A DNA stretch of 64,000 nucleotides from Afifellaceae bacterium. GTDB lineage: Bacteria > Pseudomonadota > Alphaproteobacteria > Rhizobiales > Afifellaceae. The stretch covers positions 227,486-291,485 of the forward strand of contig JANQRH010000016.1 of assembly GCA_028284625.1 (NCBI GenBank). The letters are read 5' to 3'. Below the pieces are notes generated by a model. The model had not been told where the DNA came from, did not search any database, and saw only the letters and a program-made list of their open reading frames with translations. Numbering within the stretch: the stretch's first letter is position 1; every line of letters starts with the position of its first letter. Made by a program: the position numbers and the translations under genes. Below, piece by piece: positions 39,794-49,534 of the stretch.

Positions 39794-40740
39794 GCGGCCT
39801 CACGCGCCGGCGCTTCGTCGCGATATCGGCAGCAGCGGCTGGCTCCACCCTTTTTAGCGGGGCCGCCGCGAAGCAGCAGTCGCAGACCTTTCACTGGAAG
39901 GGCGTGGCGCTTGGCGCGGAAGCCTCGCTGCGCATTGACGGGATTGAACCGGCCGTTGGCGAGGCGATTGCCGCGCGCTGCCGTGACGAGATCGACAGGC
40001 TGGAAGGGCTCTTCAGCCTTTATCGATCGGATAGCGCGATTGCGCGCCTCAACCAGACCGGGGCGCTCGACAGCTCCGACCCGGACATTTTGGCGCTGAT
40101 GTCAATGGCGCGCGCCGTGCACGACGCGACGGGCGGAGCCTTCGACCCGACCGTGCAGCCGCAATGGGCGGCGCTGGCGGAGCGCTATGCAGGGTCAAAG
40201 ACGCAAGATGCAGACTTCGCGGCACTGCATTCGCCCGCCGCGGGGTTCGTTCACGTCCGCGTGGACGCCGAACAGATCAGCTTCGATCAGCCCGGTATGG
40301 CGATCACGCTGAACGGCATCGCCCAGGGCTACGTCACCGACCGCATCGCCGCGCTCCTGCGCGCTGAGGGGCTCCATCATGTGCTGGTGCATGTCGGCGA
40401 GTTCCGGGCCGTCGGGCCGCGTAGCGACGGCGCCGGCTGGCCGATCGGCATCAAGGCGCCGGGTCAGGCGGGCGGCGTCGCGCGCACCATCATGCTCAGC
40501 GACTCAGCGCTTGCCACATCGGAGCCACTCGGCACCACCTTCGACAACGCCGGAACAATCGGGCACATCCTCGATCCGCGGAGCGGCGAGCCTGCATTGC
40601 GGCGGCGAAGCGTCAGTGTGGAAGCGCCGAGCGCGGCGCTGGCCGACGCGCTCTCCACGGCCTTCTGCATCATGAGAGATGGCGAGATCACCGCGGCGCT
40701 GGATGCGTTTCCCGGCGCCCGCCTTGTTCATATGGCTTAG
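39790..40740 (+). CDS. nosX: NosX, ApbE-type FAD:protein FMN transferase
   Basis: 316 residues from ATG 39790 (ATGA overlap). Tat signal TRRRFVAISAAAAGSTLF. ApbE domain with LFSLYRSDSAIARLN, GAFDPTVQPQW, the LNGIAQGYVTDRI motif and the late HILDPRSGEP. It covalently attaches FMN to the SGAT threonine of NosR in the periplasm. Last nos gene, convergent with hemA at 9 nt. Confidence 0.95.
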   Translation: MSGLTRRRFVAISAAAAGSTLFSGAAAKQQSQTFHWKGVALGAEASLRIDGIEPAVGEAIAARCRDEIDRLEGLFSLYRSDSAIARLNQTGALDSSDPDILALMSMARAVHDATGGAFDPTVQPQWAALAERYAGSKTQDADFAALHSPAAGFVHVRVDAEQISFDQPGMAITLNGIAQGYVTDRIAALLRAEGLHHVLVHVGEFRAVGPRSDGAGWPIGIKAPGQAGGVARTIMLSDSALATSEPLGTTFDNAGTIGHILDPRSGEPALRRRSVSVEAPSAALADALSTAFCIMRDGEITAALDAFPGARLVHMA

Positions 40741-40749
40741 AGCGTTTGA

Positions 40750-41982
40750 CTACGCCGCGGTCAGCTTGACGTATTTGCCATCCGCGATCGGGCAGCGTGC
40801 CCACAGCTCGCTCAGCGCATCCACCAGATAAGCCATCTGCTCGTCGTCGTGGAGCGGTGACGGCGTCAGCCGCATGCGCTCCGTGCCACGCGGCACCGTC
40901 GGGTAGTTGATGGGCTGCACGTAGATCTTGTAGCGGTCGAGCAGCACGTCGGTCACCGCCTTGCAGTGAACCGGATCGCCCACCAGCACCGGCACGATGT
41001 GGCTCGGATTATCCATGAAGGGCAGCTTCGCCTCCGTCAGGCGACGCTTGAGGCTGCCGGCGCGCTCCTGGTGCCGCTCGCGCTCGGCATTGCTGGTCTT
41101 CAGATGTCGCACGCTGGCCAGCGCACCGGCTGCGACCACCGGCGCCAAAGACGTGGTGAAGATGAAGCCCGGCGCGTAGGAGCGAATGGCGTCACAGCAA
41201 TCGCGGCTGGCGGCGATATAGCCGCCCATGCAGCCGAAGCCCTTGGCAAGCGTTCCGTTGATGATGTCGATGCGGTCGGCGACCTTGTCGCGCTCCGAGA
41301 TACCGCCGCCGCGCGGACCGTAGAGGCCGACGGCATGTACTTCGTCGAGATAGGTCAGCGCGCCATATTCGTCGGCCAGATCGCAGATATCTGAAAGCGA
41401 GGCGATGACGCCGTCCATCGAGTAGACGCTTTCCAGCGCGATGATCTTGGGTGTGCCCTTCGGGTATCTGCTCAGCTTGGCTTCAAGGTCGGCGAGATCG
41501 TTGTTCTTCCAGATCTCCTTCGGCCCGCCGCCGCGCCGGATGCCGGCGATCATGGAGGCGTGGTTCTTCTCATCGGAGAAGATGACGGCGCCGGGAATGA
41601 ACTGCACCAATGTGGACAGCGTCGCGTCGTTGGCGACATAGGCCGACGTAAACAGGAGTGCGGCTTCCTTGCCGTGCAGATCGGCGAGCTCCTGCTCCAG
41701 CAGCACATGGTAATGGTTGGTGCCGGCTATGTTGCGCGTGCCGCCGGCGCCTGCGCCGCAACGGTCGAGCGCCTCATGCATCGCCGCCAAGACGACGGGA
41801 TGCTGGCCCATGCCGAGATAATCGTTGGAGCACCAGACGGTGACGTCCTCTTCACCCTTATCGTGGTGTCGCCTGGCGCGCGGAAAGTTGCCGGCGTGAC
41901 GTTCCAGATCGGCAAAGACCCGATACCGCCCCTCCTGACGCAGGTTCGCGAGCTGCTCAGCGAAGCAGCTTTCGTATTTCAT
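40750..41982 (-). CDS. hemA: 5-aminolevulinate synthase
   Basis: 410 residues, full length. PLP enzyme: CSNDYLGM near residue 50, [13 protein letters not shown] (about 76), [11 protein letters not shown] (about 214), the PLP lysine in [12 protein letters not shown] (about 248). Condenses glycine and succinyl-CoA to ALA, the C4 pathway used by alphaproteobacteria and mitochondria. GGGGAG ribosome-binding site. Convergent with nosX. Confidence 0.97.
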   Translation of the reverse strand: MKYESCFAEQLANLRQEGRYRVFADLERHAGNFPRARRHHDKGEEDVTVWCSNDYLGMGQHPVVLAAMHEALDRCGAGAGGTRNIAGTNHYHVLLEQELADLHGKEAALLFTSAYVANDATLSTLVQFIPGAVIFSDEKNHASMIAGIRRGGGPKEIWKNNDLADLEAKLSRYPKGTPKIIALESVYSMDGVIASLSDICDLADEYGALTYLDEVHAVGLYGPRGGGISERDKVADRIDIINGTLAKGFGCMGGYIAASRDCCDAIRSYAPGFIFTTSLAPVVAAGALASVRHLKTSNAERERHQERAGSLKRRLTEAKLPFMDNPSHIVPVLVGDPVHCKAVTDVLLDRYKIYVQPINYPTVPRGTERMRLTPSPLHDDEQMAYLVDALSELWARCPIADGKYVKLTAA

Positions 41983-42311
41983 AAACGTCTCCCCACGCCC
42001 CGGAGTGTCATCAGACCGGCGGCCAACTTACAATCGCGCAAGACGCCCCTCCAACTCCATAATGACGCAGCCACCAGCCTGCCCCACCGCCCAAGTCCCA
42101 CCAGCCATACAGCACCGCCGGGGCCGTGCATGCAATCCAACCGAACGGCCCTGCCCCCAACCGGCACCGTCGGTTTCCTTCCTAGATACGTGGCTGGGGT
42201 GAAAGGTGTTACGTCGCGCCGGTCATCGCCGGCCCGCGGTCAATATTGCGTGACGTGCCGTGGCCCAGGCCCGCCAAGGCGGCGGGCCACTAAGCATCAG
42301 TCAGCCGACGC
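41983..42311. other. intergenic region between hemA and cytochrome c
   Basis: 329 nt without a believable gene. It should hold the hemA promoter (minus strand). I looked for an FNR-type box and found none close to consensus. The cytochrome-proximal end carries a stable hairpin (42268-42288). Confidence 0.5.
42268..42288 (-). terminator. candidate terminator hairpin after the cytochrome c gene
   Basis: Perfect 8-bp stem GGCCCGCC/GGCGGGCC with loop AAGGC, 24 nt past the cytochrome stop on the minus strand. No U tract, so termination would be weak or factor-aided. Confidence 0.4.
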
Positions 42312-42692
42312 CTATTCTTCACTCACAGATTTGAGATAAGCGATGACGTCGAGGCGCTCCTGCTCCTTCTTCAGGCCAGCGAACACCATCTTGCCTTTGG
42401 GCACCACTTCCTTGGGGTTCTCCAAGTAGCTGGAGAGGATTTCTTCGTCCCACACGATCCCGGATTCCAGCATCGCGTCCGAATATTTGAAGCCCTCCAC
42501 GACGCCTGCCTCACGGCCGACGACGCCATGCAGCGACGGACCGATCTTCTTCTTGCCCGGCTCGATCGTGTGACAAGCCGCGCATCTCTTGAACACTTTC
42601 TCGCCGTTTACCGGATCGGCGTCCTGGGCCATTGCCTGACCGCAGACCAGCGTCATTGCTGCGAGAAGAAGACCCGCTCGAACAGACTGCAT
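42312..42692 (-). CDS. class I c-type cytochrome
   Basis: 126 residues from ATG 42692 with a GGGAGATGGTGT leader; the frame opens at 42764 inside the preceding gap. Signal peptide (MQSVRAGLLLAAMTLVCGQAMAQ), one haem site CAACHT (about residue 38), GPSLHGVVGR, and the Met axial ligand in PKGKMVFAG. Resembles cytochrome c550/c2 soluble electron carriers of the periplasm. It is 68 nt downstream of rpe on the same strand, so it may be read from the cbb operon. A role as a NosZ or NosR partner is possible but unproven. Confidence 0.92.
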   Translation of the reverse strand: MQSVRAGLLLAAMTLVCGQAMAQDADPVNGEKVFKRCAACHTIEPGKKKIGPSLHGVVGREAGVVEGFKYSDAMLESGIVWDEEILSSYLENPKEVVPKGKMVFAGLKKEQERLDVIAYLKSVSEE

Positions 42693-42760
42693 ACACCATC
42701 TCCCTGGTCTTGATGGCTTTTTAGACAGGATTGAAGGAATGGGCCAAGGCCGGCGCGGCG

Positions 42761-43450
42761 TCAAGCCGCCTTGTGCAGCCCGCTTAACGCGCCTTCGCGG
42801 ATCGCCGCGATGCGTGCGGCATAGGCGCTTGTCTCGCCGCCGCCAAAGATCGACGAGCCGGCCACGAGCACATCGGCGCCGGCGGCCGCGACAAGCGATG
42901 CATTCTCCGCAGAGATGCCACCATCGACCTCCAGGTGGATCGGACGATCGCCGATCATTTCCCGTGTTCGGCGGATCTTCTCAACGACGGAGGGGATGAA
43001 CGCCTGTCCGCCGAAGCCGGGATTGACGGTCATCAGAAGAATGAGGTCCACCTTGTCCAGCACGCAGGCGATGGCACTTTCCGGCGTCGCCGGATTGATC
43101 GACACGCCGGCCTTCTTGCCGAGCGCCTGAATGGCCTGCAGCGAGCGGTCGAGATGCGGCCCAGCCTCGGCATGGACAGTGATGATGTCTGCGCCCGCCT
43201 CCGCGAAAGCCTGCAGATAGGGATCGGCCGGGGCGATCATCAGATGAACGTCGAACACCTTTTCGGAGGCCCCTCGGATCGCTTTCACCAATTGCGGCCC
43301 GAAACTGATGTTGGGCACGAAATGGCCGTCCATCACGTCGATGTGGATCCAATCGGCTCCGGCCTTGTCGACGGCCGAAACCTCTTCGCCGAGGCGGGCG
43401 AAGTCGGCGGCGAGGATCGATGGGGCGATCTGAATCGGGCGCTGCGTCAC
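42761..43450 (-). CDS. rpe: ribulose-phosphate 3-epimerase
   Basis: 229 residues from GTG 43450 that overlaps the cbbX stop (GTGA). TIM barrel with [31 protein letters not shown] (metal and catalytic Asp), [12 protein letters not shown] and EVDGGIS. Interconverts ribulose-5-P and xylulose-5-P for the Calvin cycle (cbbE) and pentose pathway. Last gene of the cbb set. Confidence 0.96.
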   Translation of the reverse strand: MTQRPIQIAPSILAADFARLGEEVSAVDKAGADWIHIDVMDGHFVPNISFGPQLVKAIRGASEKVFDVHLMIAPADPYLQAFAEAGADIITVHAEAGPHLDRSLQAIQALGKKAGVSINPATPESAIACVLDKVDLILLMTVNPGFGGQAFIPSVVEKIRRTREMIGDRPIHLEVDGGISAENASLVAAAGADVLVAGSSIFGGGETSAYAARIAAIREGALSGLHKAA

Positions 43451-44385
43451 GTTTCGTCCTCCGATCCAGCAACTTGCATCGTAAAGACGCGGCTTGCCAA
43501 GATGTCCTCCGCCTCAATGGTTGAGAGTTCCTCGGAGGAAAGCGTGCCGCCGCGCTCAAAGAGGCGGTTGGCCTGGCGCATGCGCGAGCGGTCGAGCGCG
43601 TTGCGGATGGAGCGCCCATTGGCGAAATGCGGCTGCTGCCGGCGGCGGCCGATATAGCGCGTCAAAGCCTCGCGTCCTGATTCCGACAGACGATAGTTCT
43701 GCCGCTCCAGCATCTGCTCGGCAATGCCGACCAGTTCGGGATCGGCGTAATCGGGAAATTCGACATGGTGGGCGATGCGTGAGCGGAAGCCCGGATTAGA
43801 CGTAAAGAAACGCTCCATACGGTCGGCATAGCCGGCCAGGATCACGACAAGGTCCTCGCGCTGGTTCTCCATCACCTGCAGGAGGATCTCGATCGCCTCC
43901 TGCCCGTAGTCGCGTTCGTTCTCCGGCCGATAAAGATAGTAGGCTTCGTCAATGAAGAGCACGCCGCCGATCGCCTTCTTCAGCACTTCTTTCGTCTTGG
44001 GCGCGGTGTGGCCGATATATTGCCCGACCAGGTCATCACGCGTGACGGTGACGAGCTGACCGCGGCGCACATAACCGAGCCGATGCAGAAGGTCAGCCAT
44101 GCGCAGCGCGACCGTCGTCTTGCCGGTTCCGGGATTGCCGGTGAAGCTCATGTGAAGCGTCAGCGTCTCATGCGCCAGGCCGAGCTGCTTGCGCGCACGC
44201 TCCACCAACAACAGAGCGGCGATCTCGCGGATGCGCTTCTTCACCGGCTTCAGGCCGATGAGGTCGCGATCAAGCTCGTCGAGAATCGCGGCGACGCCGG
44301 ATTCCTCGTATTCGCGGCGAAGATCGATGGCGTCCTCCGCCGCCGATTGTGCGGCGGCCGGCTCAGTCTGTTGTGGCGTGCTCAT
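43447..44385 (-). CDS. cbbX: CbbX, red-type RubisCO activase
   Basis: 312 residues. AAA+ ATPase: [24 protein letters not shown] start, Walker [10 protein letters not shown] (about residue 83), Walker [15 protein letters not shown] (about 140), sensor and arginine-finger regions ([20 protein letters not shown]). It pulls the RubisCO large-subunit C-terminus to release inhibitory sugar phosphates. Works with form IC RubisCO encoded just upstream. Confidence 0.96.
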   Translation of the reverse strand: MSTPQQTEPAAAQSAAEDAIDLRREYEESGVAAILDELDRDLIGLKPVKKRIREIAALLLVERARKQLGLAHETLTLHMSFTGNPGTGKTTVALRMADLLHRLGYVRRGQLVTVTRDDLVGQYIGHTAPKTKEVLKKAIGGVLFIDEAYYLYRPENERDYGQEAIEILLQVMENQREDLVVILAGYADRMERFFTSNPGFRSRIAHHVEFPDYADPELVGIAEQMLERQNYRLSESGREALTRYIGRRRQQPHFANGRSIRNALDRSRMRQANRLFERGGTLSSEELSTIEAEDILASRVFTMQVAGSEDET

Positions 44386-44449
44386 GCGGCCAACTCGTCA
44401 GACCCGCCGCCGGCGTACGCGAGAAACGGCACGTCGGCTGAACGGCAGG

Positions 44450-44869
44450 TCACGCATATCGTCGGCCCGCCGGGCGGTCGGCCGCGTAGGCGCGTGTCGT
44501 ATAGCGGATGGTTCGGCCCGGGCCGTTCTCACGTGTGATGTGGAGGCCCGGCTCGTCCGCCGGACGGTTGACGATGAAGGACAGCCTTATGGACTCCCAG
44601 CCGTGGCTGGCATCGAAACCGGAGAGGCGGATATAGCGATCGCCGACCGCTTCACGCGCTTTGGCGAGCTCGTCTATCACCGCCTTGGCGTCGGCGACGT
44701 CGAACATCGGATTCTCCCACATCTCCCAATAAGTATTGCGAGGGTGCGGGTCGTCAGTGAACTCAATGCTCACCGCCCAGCCCTGGTCGAGGCAATATTG
44801 AACCTGCGCAGCGATCTGCGCGTCGCTCAGATCGGGCAGGAAGGAAAACGTCCCTTGTGTCATGCGCAT
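44450..44869 (-). CDS. cbbS: RubisCO small subunit, form IC
   Basis: 139 residues from ATG 44869 (GGGAG 6 nt upstream); the frame opens at 44956 inside cbbL. MRMTQGTFSFLPDLSDAQI start, YCLDQGWAVSIEFTDDPHPRN and YWEMWENPMFD are red-type features. The C-terminal extension (residues 108-139) is the beta-hairpin of form IC/ID. 11 nt after cbbL. Confidence 0.96.
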   Translation of the reverse strand: MRMTQGTFSFLPDLSDAQIAAQVQYCLDQGWAVSIEFTDDPHPRNTYWEMWENPMFDVADAKAVIDELAKAREAVGDRYIRLSGFDASHGWESIRLSFIVNRPADEPGLHITRENGPGRTIRYTTRAYAADRPAGRRYA

Positions 44870-44880
44870 GGTAATCTCCC

Positions 44881-46353
<1,473 letters not shown>

Positions 46354-46460
46354 TCACCGGCCCTTCAAGCCGGCTTTGGTGTTGCAATCATCCGATAGGG
46401 CGCAGCGATGACGTGCGCCCGTTCGCGGCCGGAGGCCGTCCTTGCTTCATCATCATCGTC

Positions 46461-47336
46461 TCAGGCGGCCCTGCGCTTTTTCTCGATCAGCTTGAGGATG
46501 AACGGCGTCAGGATGAGCTGCATCGCGACATCGAGCTTGCCGCCGGGAATGACGATGGAATTGGCCCGCGACATGAAGCTGTCGTGGATCATGGAGAGCA
46601 GGTAGGGAAAATCGATACCGCGCGGATTGGCGAAGCGAATGACCACCATCGATTCATCGGCGGTCGGAATCCAACGCGCGATGAACGGATTGGACGTGTC
46701 GACGATCGGCACACGCTGGAAGTTGATGTCGGTCTGGCCGAATTGCGGGCAGATGTAATGCACATAATCCGGCATGCGGCGCAGGATCGTGTCGGTGACG
46801 GCTTCGGCGGTGTAGCCGCGCTTGGCCTTGTCGCGATGAATCTTCTGAATCCATTCCAGATTGATCACTGGAACCACACCGATCTTGAGGTCGGCGTGTT
46901 GCGCGACATTGACCTTGTCGGTGACGGCAGCGCCGTGCAGCCCCTCATAAAACAAGATGTCGCTTGGCGCGGGCATGGGCGCCCATTCGCTGAACGTGCC
47001 CGACGGCGCCCGGTAGAGCGCCTCCTCCTCAGCGTCATGGACGTAGTGGCGCAGGCGTCCGGTGCCGCTGCGCCTGTATTCGGCGAAAGTCTCCTCCAGC
47101 TCCTCCAGAAGATTGTTCTCCGGGCTGAAATGGCTGAAGTTGTGGTTGCCGCTCGCCGCCGCATCGGCCTGCCGCTTGGCCATCTCCGCGCGATCGTAGC
47201 GATGAAACGAATCGCCTTCGATGAACACGGCTTGGACGTTCTCGCGGCGGAAGATGTTCTCAAACGTCATGCGCACCGTAGTGGTGCCGCCGCCTGACGA
47301 GCCGGTCACGGAGATGATCGGGTGCTTCACGGACAT
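46461..47336 (-). CDS. cbbP: phosphoribulokinase
   Basis: 291 residues, the bacterial class I type. P-loop GSSGGGTTTVRMTF (residues 12-25), IEGDSFHRYDRAEM, the HAEEEA-like lid and NPFIARWIPTADESMVVIRF. Makes ribulose-1,5-bisphosphate from Ru5P. 119 nt before cbbL and 3 nt after cbbF. Confidence 0.96.
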   Translation of the reverse strand: MSVKHPIISVTGSSGGGTTTVRMTFENIFRRENVQAVFIEGDSFHRYDRAEMAKRQADAAASGNHNFSHFSPENNLLEELEETFAEYRRSGTGRLRHYVHDAEEEALYRAPSGTFSEWAPMPAPSDILFYEGLHGAAVTDKVNVAQHADLKIGVVPVINLEWIQKIHRDKAKRGYTAEAVTDTILRRMPDYVHYICPQFGQTDINFQRVPIVDTSNPFIARWIPTADESMVVIRFANPRGIDFPYLLSMIHDSFMSRANSIVIPGGKLDVAMQLILTPFILKLIEKKRRAA

Positions 47337-47339
47337 CGG

Positions 47340-48380
47340 TCAGGGCCTGAACAGCGAGCGCGTGCCGAAGAGCGGCGCGCGCTCCTCGATTGCGCTTGGG
47401 TTGGTGTGGTATCGGGCGATGAGCTCCACCTCGCCCTTCGACCCGAAGACCAGCGGCACGCGCTCGTGAAGTTCTTCCGGCTTGAGCGAAAGGATGGGAT
47501 TGACGCAATCGGTCGCGCTGCCGCCGGCCTGCTCCATCAAGAGAGCGATCGGATTGGCCTCGTAGATCAGCCGCAGGCGCCCGTTGCCGTAGCCCCCGCG
47601 CTGGTCGGCGGGATAAAGAAAGACGCCGCCGCGCACGCAGATGCGGTAGGCATCAAGGCCCACCGAAGCGAGCCAGCGCATGTTGAACGTGCGTCCCTGC
47701 GGACCGGCCTCGCCACGCAGGCAATCGTCGACGTAGAGCCGCACCGATTCCTGCCAGTGCCAGTAATTGGAGGCGTTGATGGCGAATTCCGACGCCTCGG
47801 CGGGAACACGCGTGTTGTCGGTGGCGACCTCAAAGCCGTCGTGGCTTTCGCTGTAGCGCAGAATGCTGGTGCCGCTGCCGAGCGTCAGCAGGATCAGTAA
47901 TTGTGGTCCGTAGACGACGATGCCGGCGGCAAGCTGCCGATCGCCGGGCTGGAGAAAGCTCGCATGCGGCGATTTCGGCGCATCGATATAGGGCAGGATC
48001 GAGAAGATCGTCGCGAAGGACAGATTGTAGGCGACGTTGGCGGAGCCATCGTGCGGATCGATCGCCAGCGCCAACTGGCGCGACGCGTCGATCAGGCAAG
48101 GTTCGGCAAGCTCCTCTGAAGCATACGCCGCGACCGGCGCGCGACGTGCCGCGTTCAAGAACATCGCGTCGGCCGCAACGTCCAATGTGGTCTGCGCGTC
48201 GCCGTCGGGGTTCACGCCGGGGGAGATGCTTGAGAAGTCGTGGATTGTGGGGTCTTGGCTCATGCGCCAGACGTCACGCGCCGTGCGCGCGATTTCGCGC
48301 ACCGTCTGGGCGACCGCTTCGCCGAAGGGCGCCTCAGGGCACGTATGCGTCTTCAGAAACGTATCGAAATCCACTGCCAC
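47340..48380 (-). CDS. cbbF: fructose-1,6-bisphosphatase class I
   Basis: 346 residues from GTG 48380, which has GGAGG 6 nt upstream; the frame opens at 48416. Metal site IDPHDGSANVAYN (about residues 105-117), EELAEP, and GGVFLYPADQRGGYGNGRLRL near the end. Cytoplasmic Calvin-cycle phosphatase; may also use sedoheptulose bisphosphate. First gene of cbbFPLSX-rpe, divergent from cbbR. Confidence 0.95.
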   Translation of the reverse strand: MAVDFDTFLKTHTCPEAPFGEAVAQTVREIARTARDVWRMSQDPTIHDFSSISPGVNPDGDAQTTLDVAADAMFLNAARRAPVAAYASEELAEPCLIDASRQLALAIDPHDGSANVAYNLSFATIFSILPYIDAPKSPHASFLQPGDRQLAAGIVVYGPQLLILLTLGSGTSILRYSESHDGFEVATDNTRVPAEASEFAINASNYWHWQESVRLYVDDCLRGEAGPQGRTFNMRWLASVGLDAYRICVRGGVFLYPADQRGGYGNGRLRLIYEANPIALLMEQAGGSATDCVNPILSLKPEELHERVPLVFGSKGEVELIARYHTNPSAIEERAPLFGTRSLFRP

Positions 48381-48495
48381 GGCCTGCCTCCTCCGGTGGC
48401 GCAAAACGCTTCGCAATCTTCCGTCTGGGTTTTGCGACCCCGGAATTACTTATTCAGGGCGCCGTGGCGCTTTCACATGGCCCGGCTCGACAGGT

Positions 48496-48508
48496 TAAGT
48501 AAACTTGA
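48496..48508. promoter_or_regulatory. candidate CbbR binding site (TNA-N7-TNA)
   Basis: TAA-GTAAACT-TGA in the 167-nt gap between cbbF and cbbR, 40 nt before the cbbR ATG; AAGTAAACTT within it is near-palindromic. It fits the TNA-N7-TNA pattern of CbbR sites, and the surrounding stretch (48490-48540) is distinctly AT-rich for this genome. Confidence 0.5.
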
Positions 48509-48547
48509 ATATTCTTTGTGTGACGAAAACTTTTTCTTATCCTGAAG

Positions 48548-49534
48548 ATGCGCAACATAACGCTTCGGCAATTACGGGCGGCCTCGGCAATCGGGCGCGC
48601 CTGCAAGATCGTCACCGCCGCCCGGGAGCTCAGCCTGACGCCACCGGCGGTCACGCAACAGCTTCAGCAGCTTGAAGAATCCGCCGGCTGCGCTCTGTTC
48701 GACCGAACCAATAACGGCCTGTTCGCCACCCAGGCCGGCGAGGTCGTTCTGGAGACGGCGGCGCAGGTCTGGTCGCTGATTTCCGATTGCGAAGATCGGC
48801 TGGCGGCGCTCAACGGACTGACGGCAGGACGCCTGACGGTGGGCGTCGTCAGCACGGCGAAGTATTTTTCGCCGCGGCTGATCGCCGGTTTTTCCGAGCG
48901 GCATGGCGGCGTCGATATCCGCATTGTGGTGGGCAACCGTGAGGAGATGATCGACCGCTTGGCCGATTTTGAGGTCGACGTTGCGATCATGGGCCGACCG
49001 CCGAAGGATCATCCGGTTGAGGCGGTGGTGTTCGGCGATCATCCCTTGGTGGTCATCGCGCCGCCGAACCACCGGCTCGCCGAGCGGCGCAGCATTCGCA
49101 AGGAGGAGCTGACCGGGGAAGTGCTGCTCATGCGTGAGGAAGGCTCCGGCACGCGATTGTCGATGCAGAAGTTCATCGGCGGGATGCGACTGGCCGGCGG
49201 CAGGCCGATGATTGAGATGGGCAGCAACGAGACGATCAAGCAGGCAGTTATGGCCGGGCTCGGCATCGCCTTCATCTCAGGCCACACGATCGAAGCGGAG
49301 CTGGAAAGTGGGCGACTGGTCACGCTGCAGGTGCGCGGGTTGCCCGTGCAGCGCCAATGGTTCGGTGTTCGCCGTCAGGACAAGGCGTCAGCGCCGACGG
49401 TCGCTGCTTTCGTCAACTTCCTGAAGGAAGAAGGCGCGCGCTACCTGCCGCAACCTGTGCTGAAGAGGACGCATGTTCCGCGGGCCGCGGGCCGGTCCGG
49501 CAAAGCCAAACCGCCGCGTCAGCGCACGCCCTGA
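48548..49534 (+). CDS. cbbR: CbbR, LysR-type regulator of the Calvin-cycle operon
   Basis: 328 residues. Winged helix-turn-helix ITLRQLRAASAIGRACKIVTAARELSLTPPAVTQQLQQLEESAGCALFDRT (residues 4-54), then an effector domain with VGVVSTAKYFSPRLIAGF and GSNETIKQAVMAGLGIAFISGHTI. The divergent position against cbbF is standard. It senses RuBP, NADPH or other Calvin metabolites. Its 3' end overlaps the convergent TRAP gene by 16 nt. Confidence 0.94.
   Translation: MRNITLRQLRAASAIGRACKIVTAARELSLTPPAVTQQLQQLEESAGCALFDRTNNGLFATQAGEVVLETAAQVWSLISDCEDRLAALNGLTAGRLTVGVVSTAKYFSPRLIAGFSERHGGVDIRIVVGNREEMIDRLADFEVDVAIMGRPPKDHPVEAVVFGDHPLVVIAPPNHRLAERRSIRKEELTGEVLLMREEGSGTRLSMQKFIGGMRLAGGRPMIEMGSNETIKQAVMAGLGIAFISGHTIEAELESGRLVTLQVRGLPVQRQWFGVRRQDKASAPTVAAFVNFLKEEGARYLPQPVLKRTHVPRAAGRSGKAKPPRQRTP

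Noticed and set aside
46864..46877. TTGATCACTGGAAC as a possible FNR-type box
   Set aside because: Second half does not match ATCAA and it lies inside cbbP.
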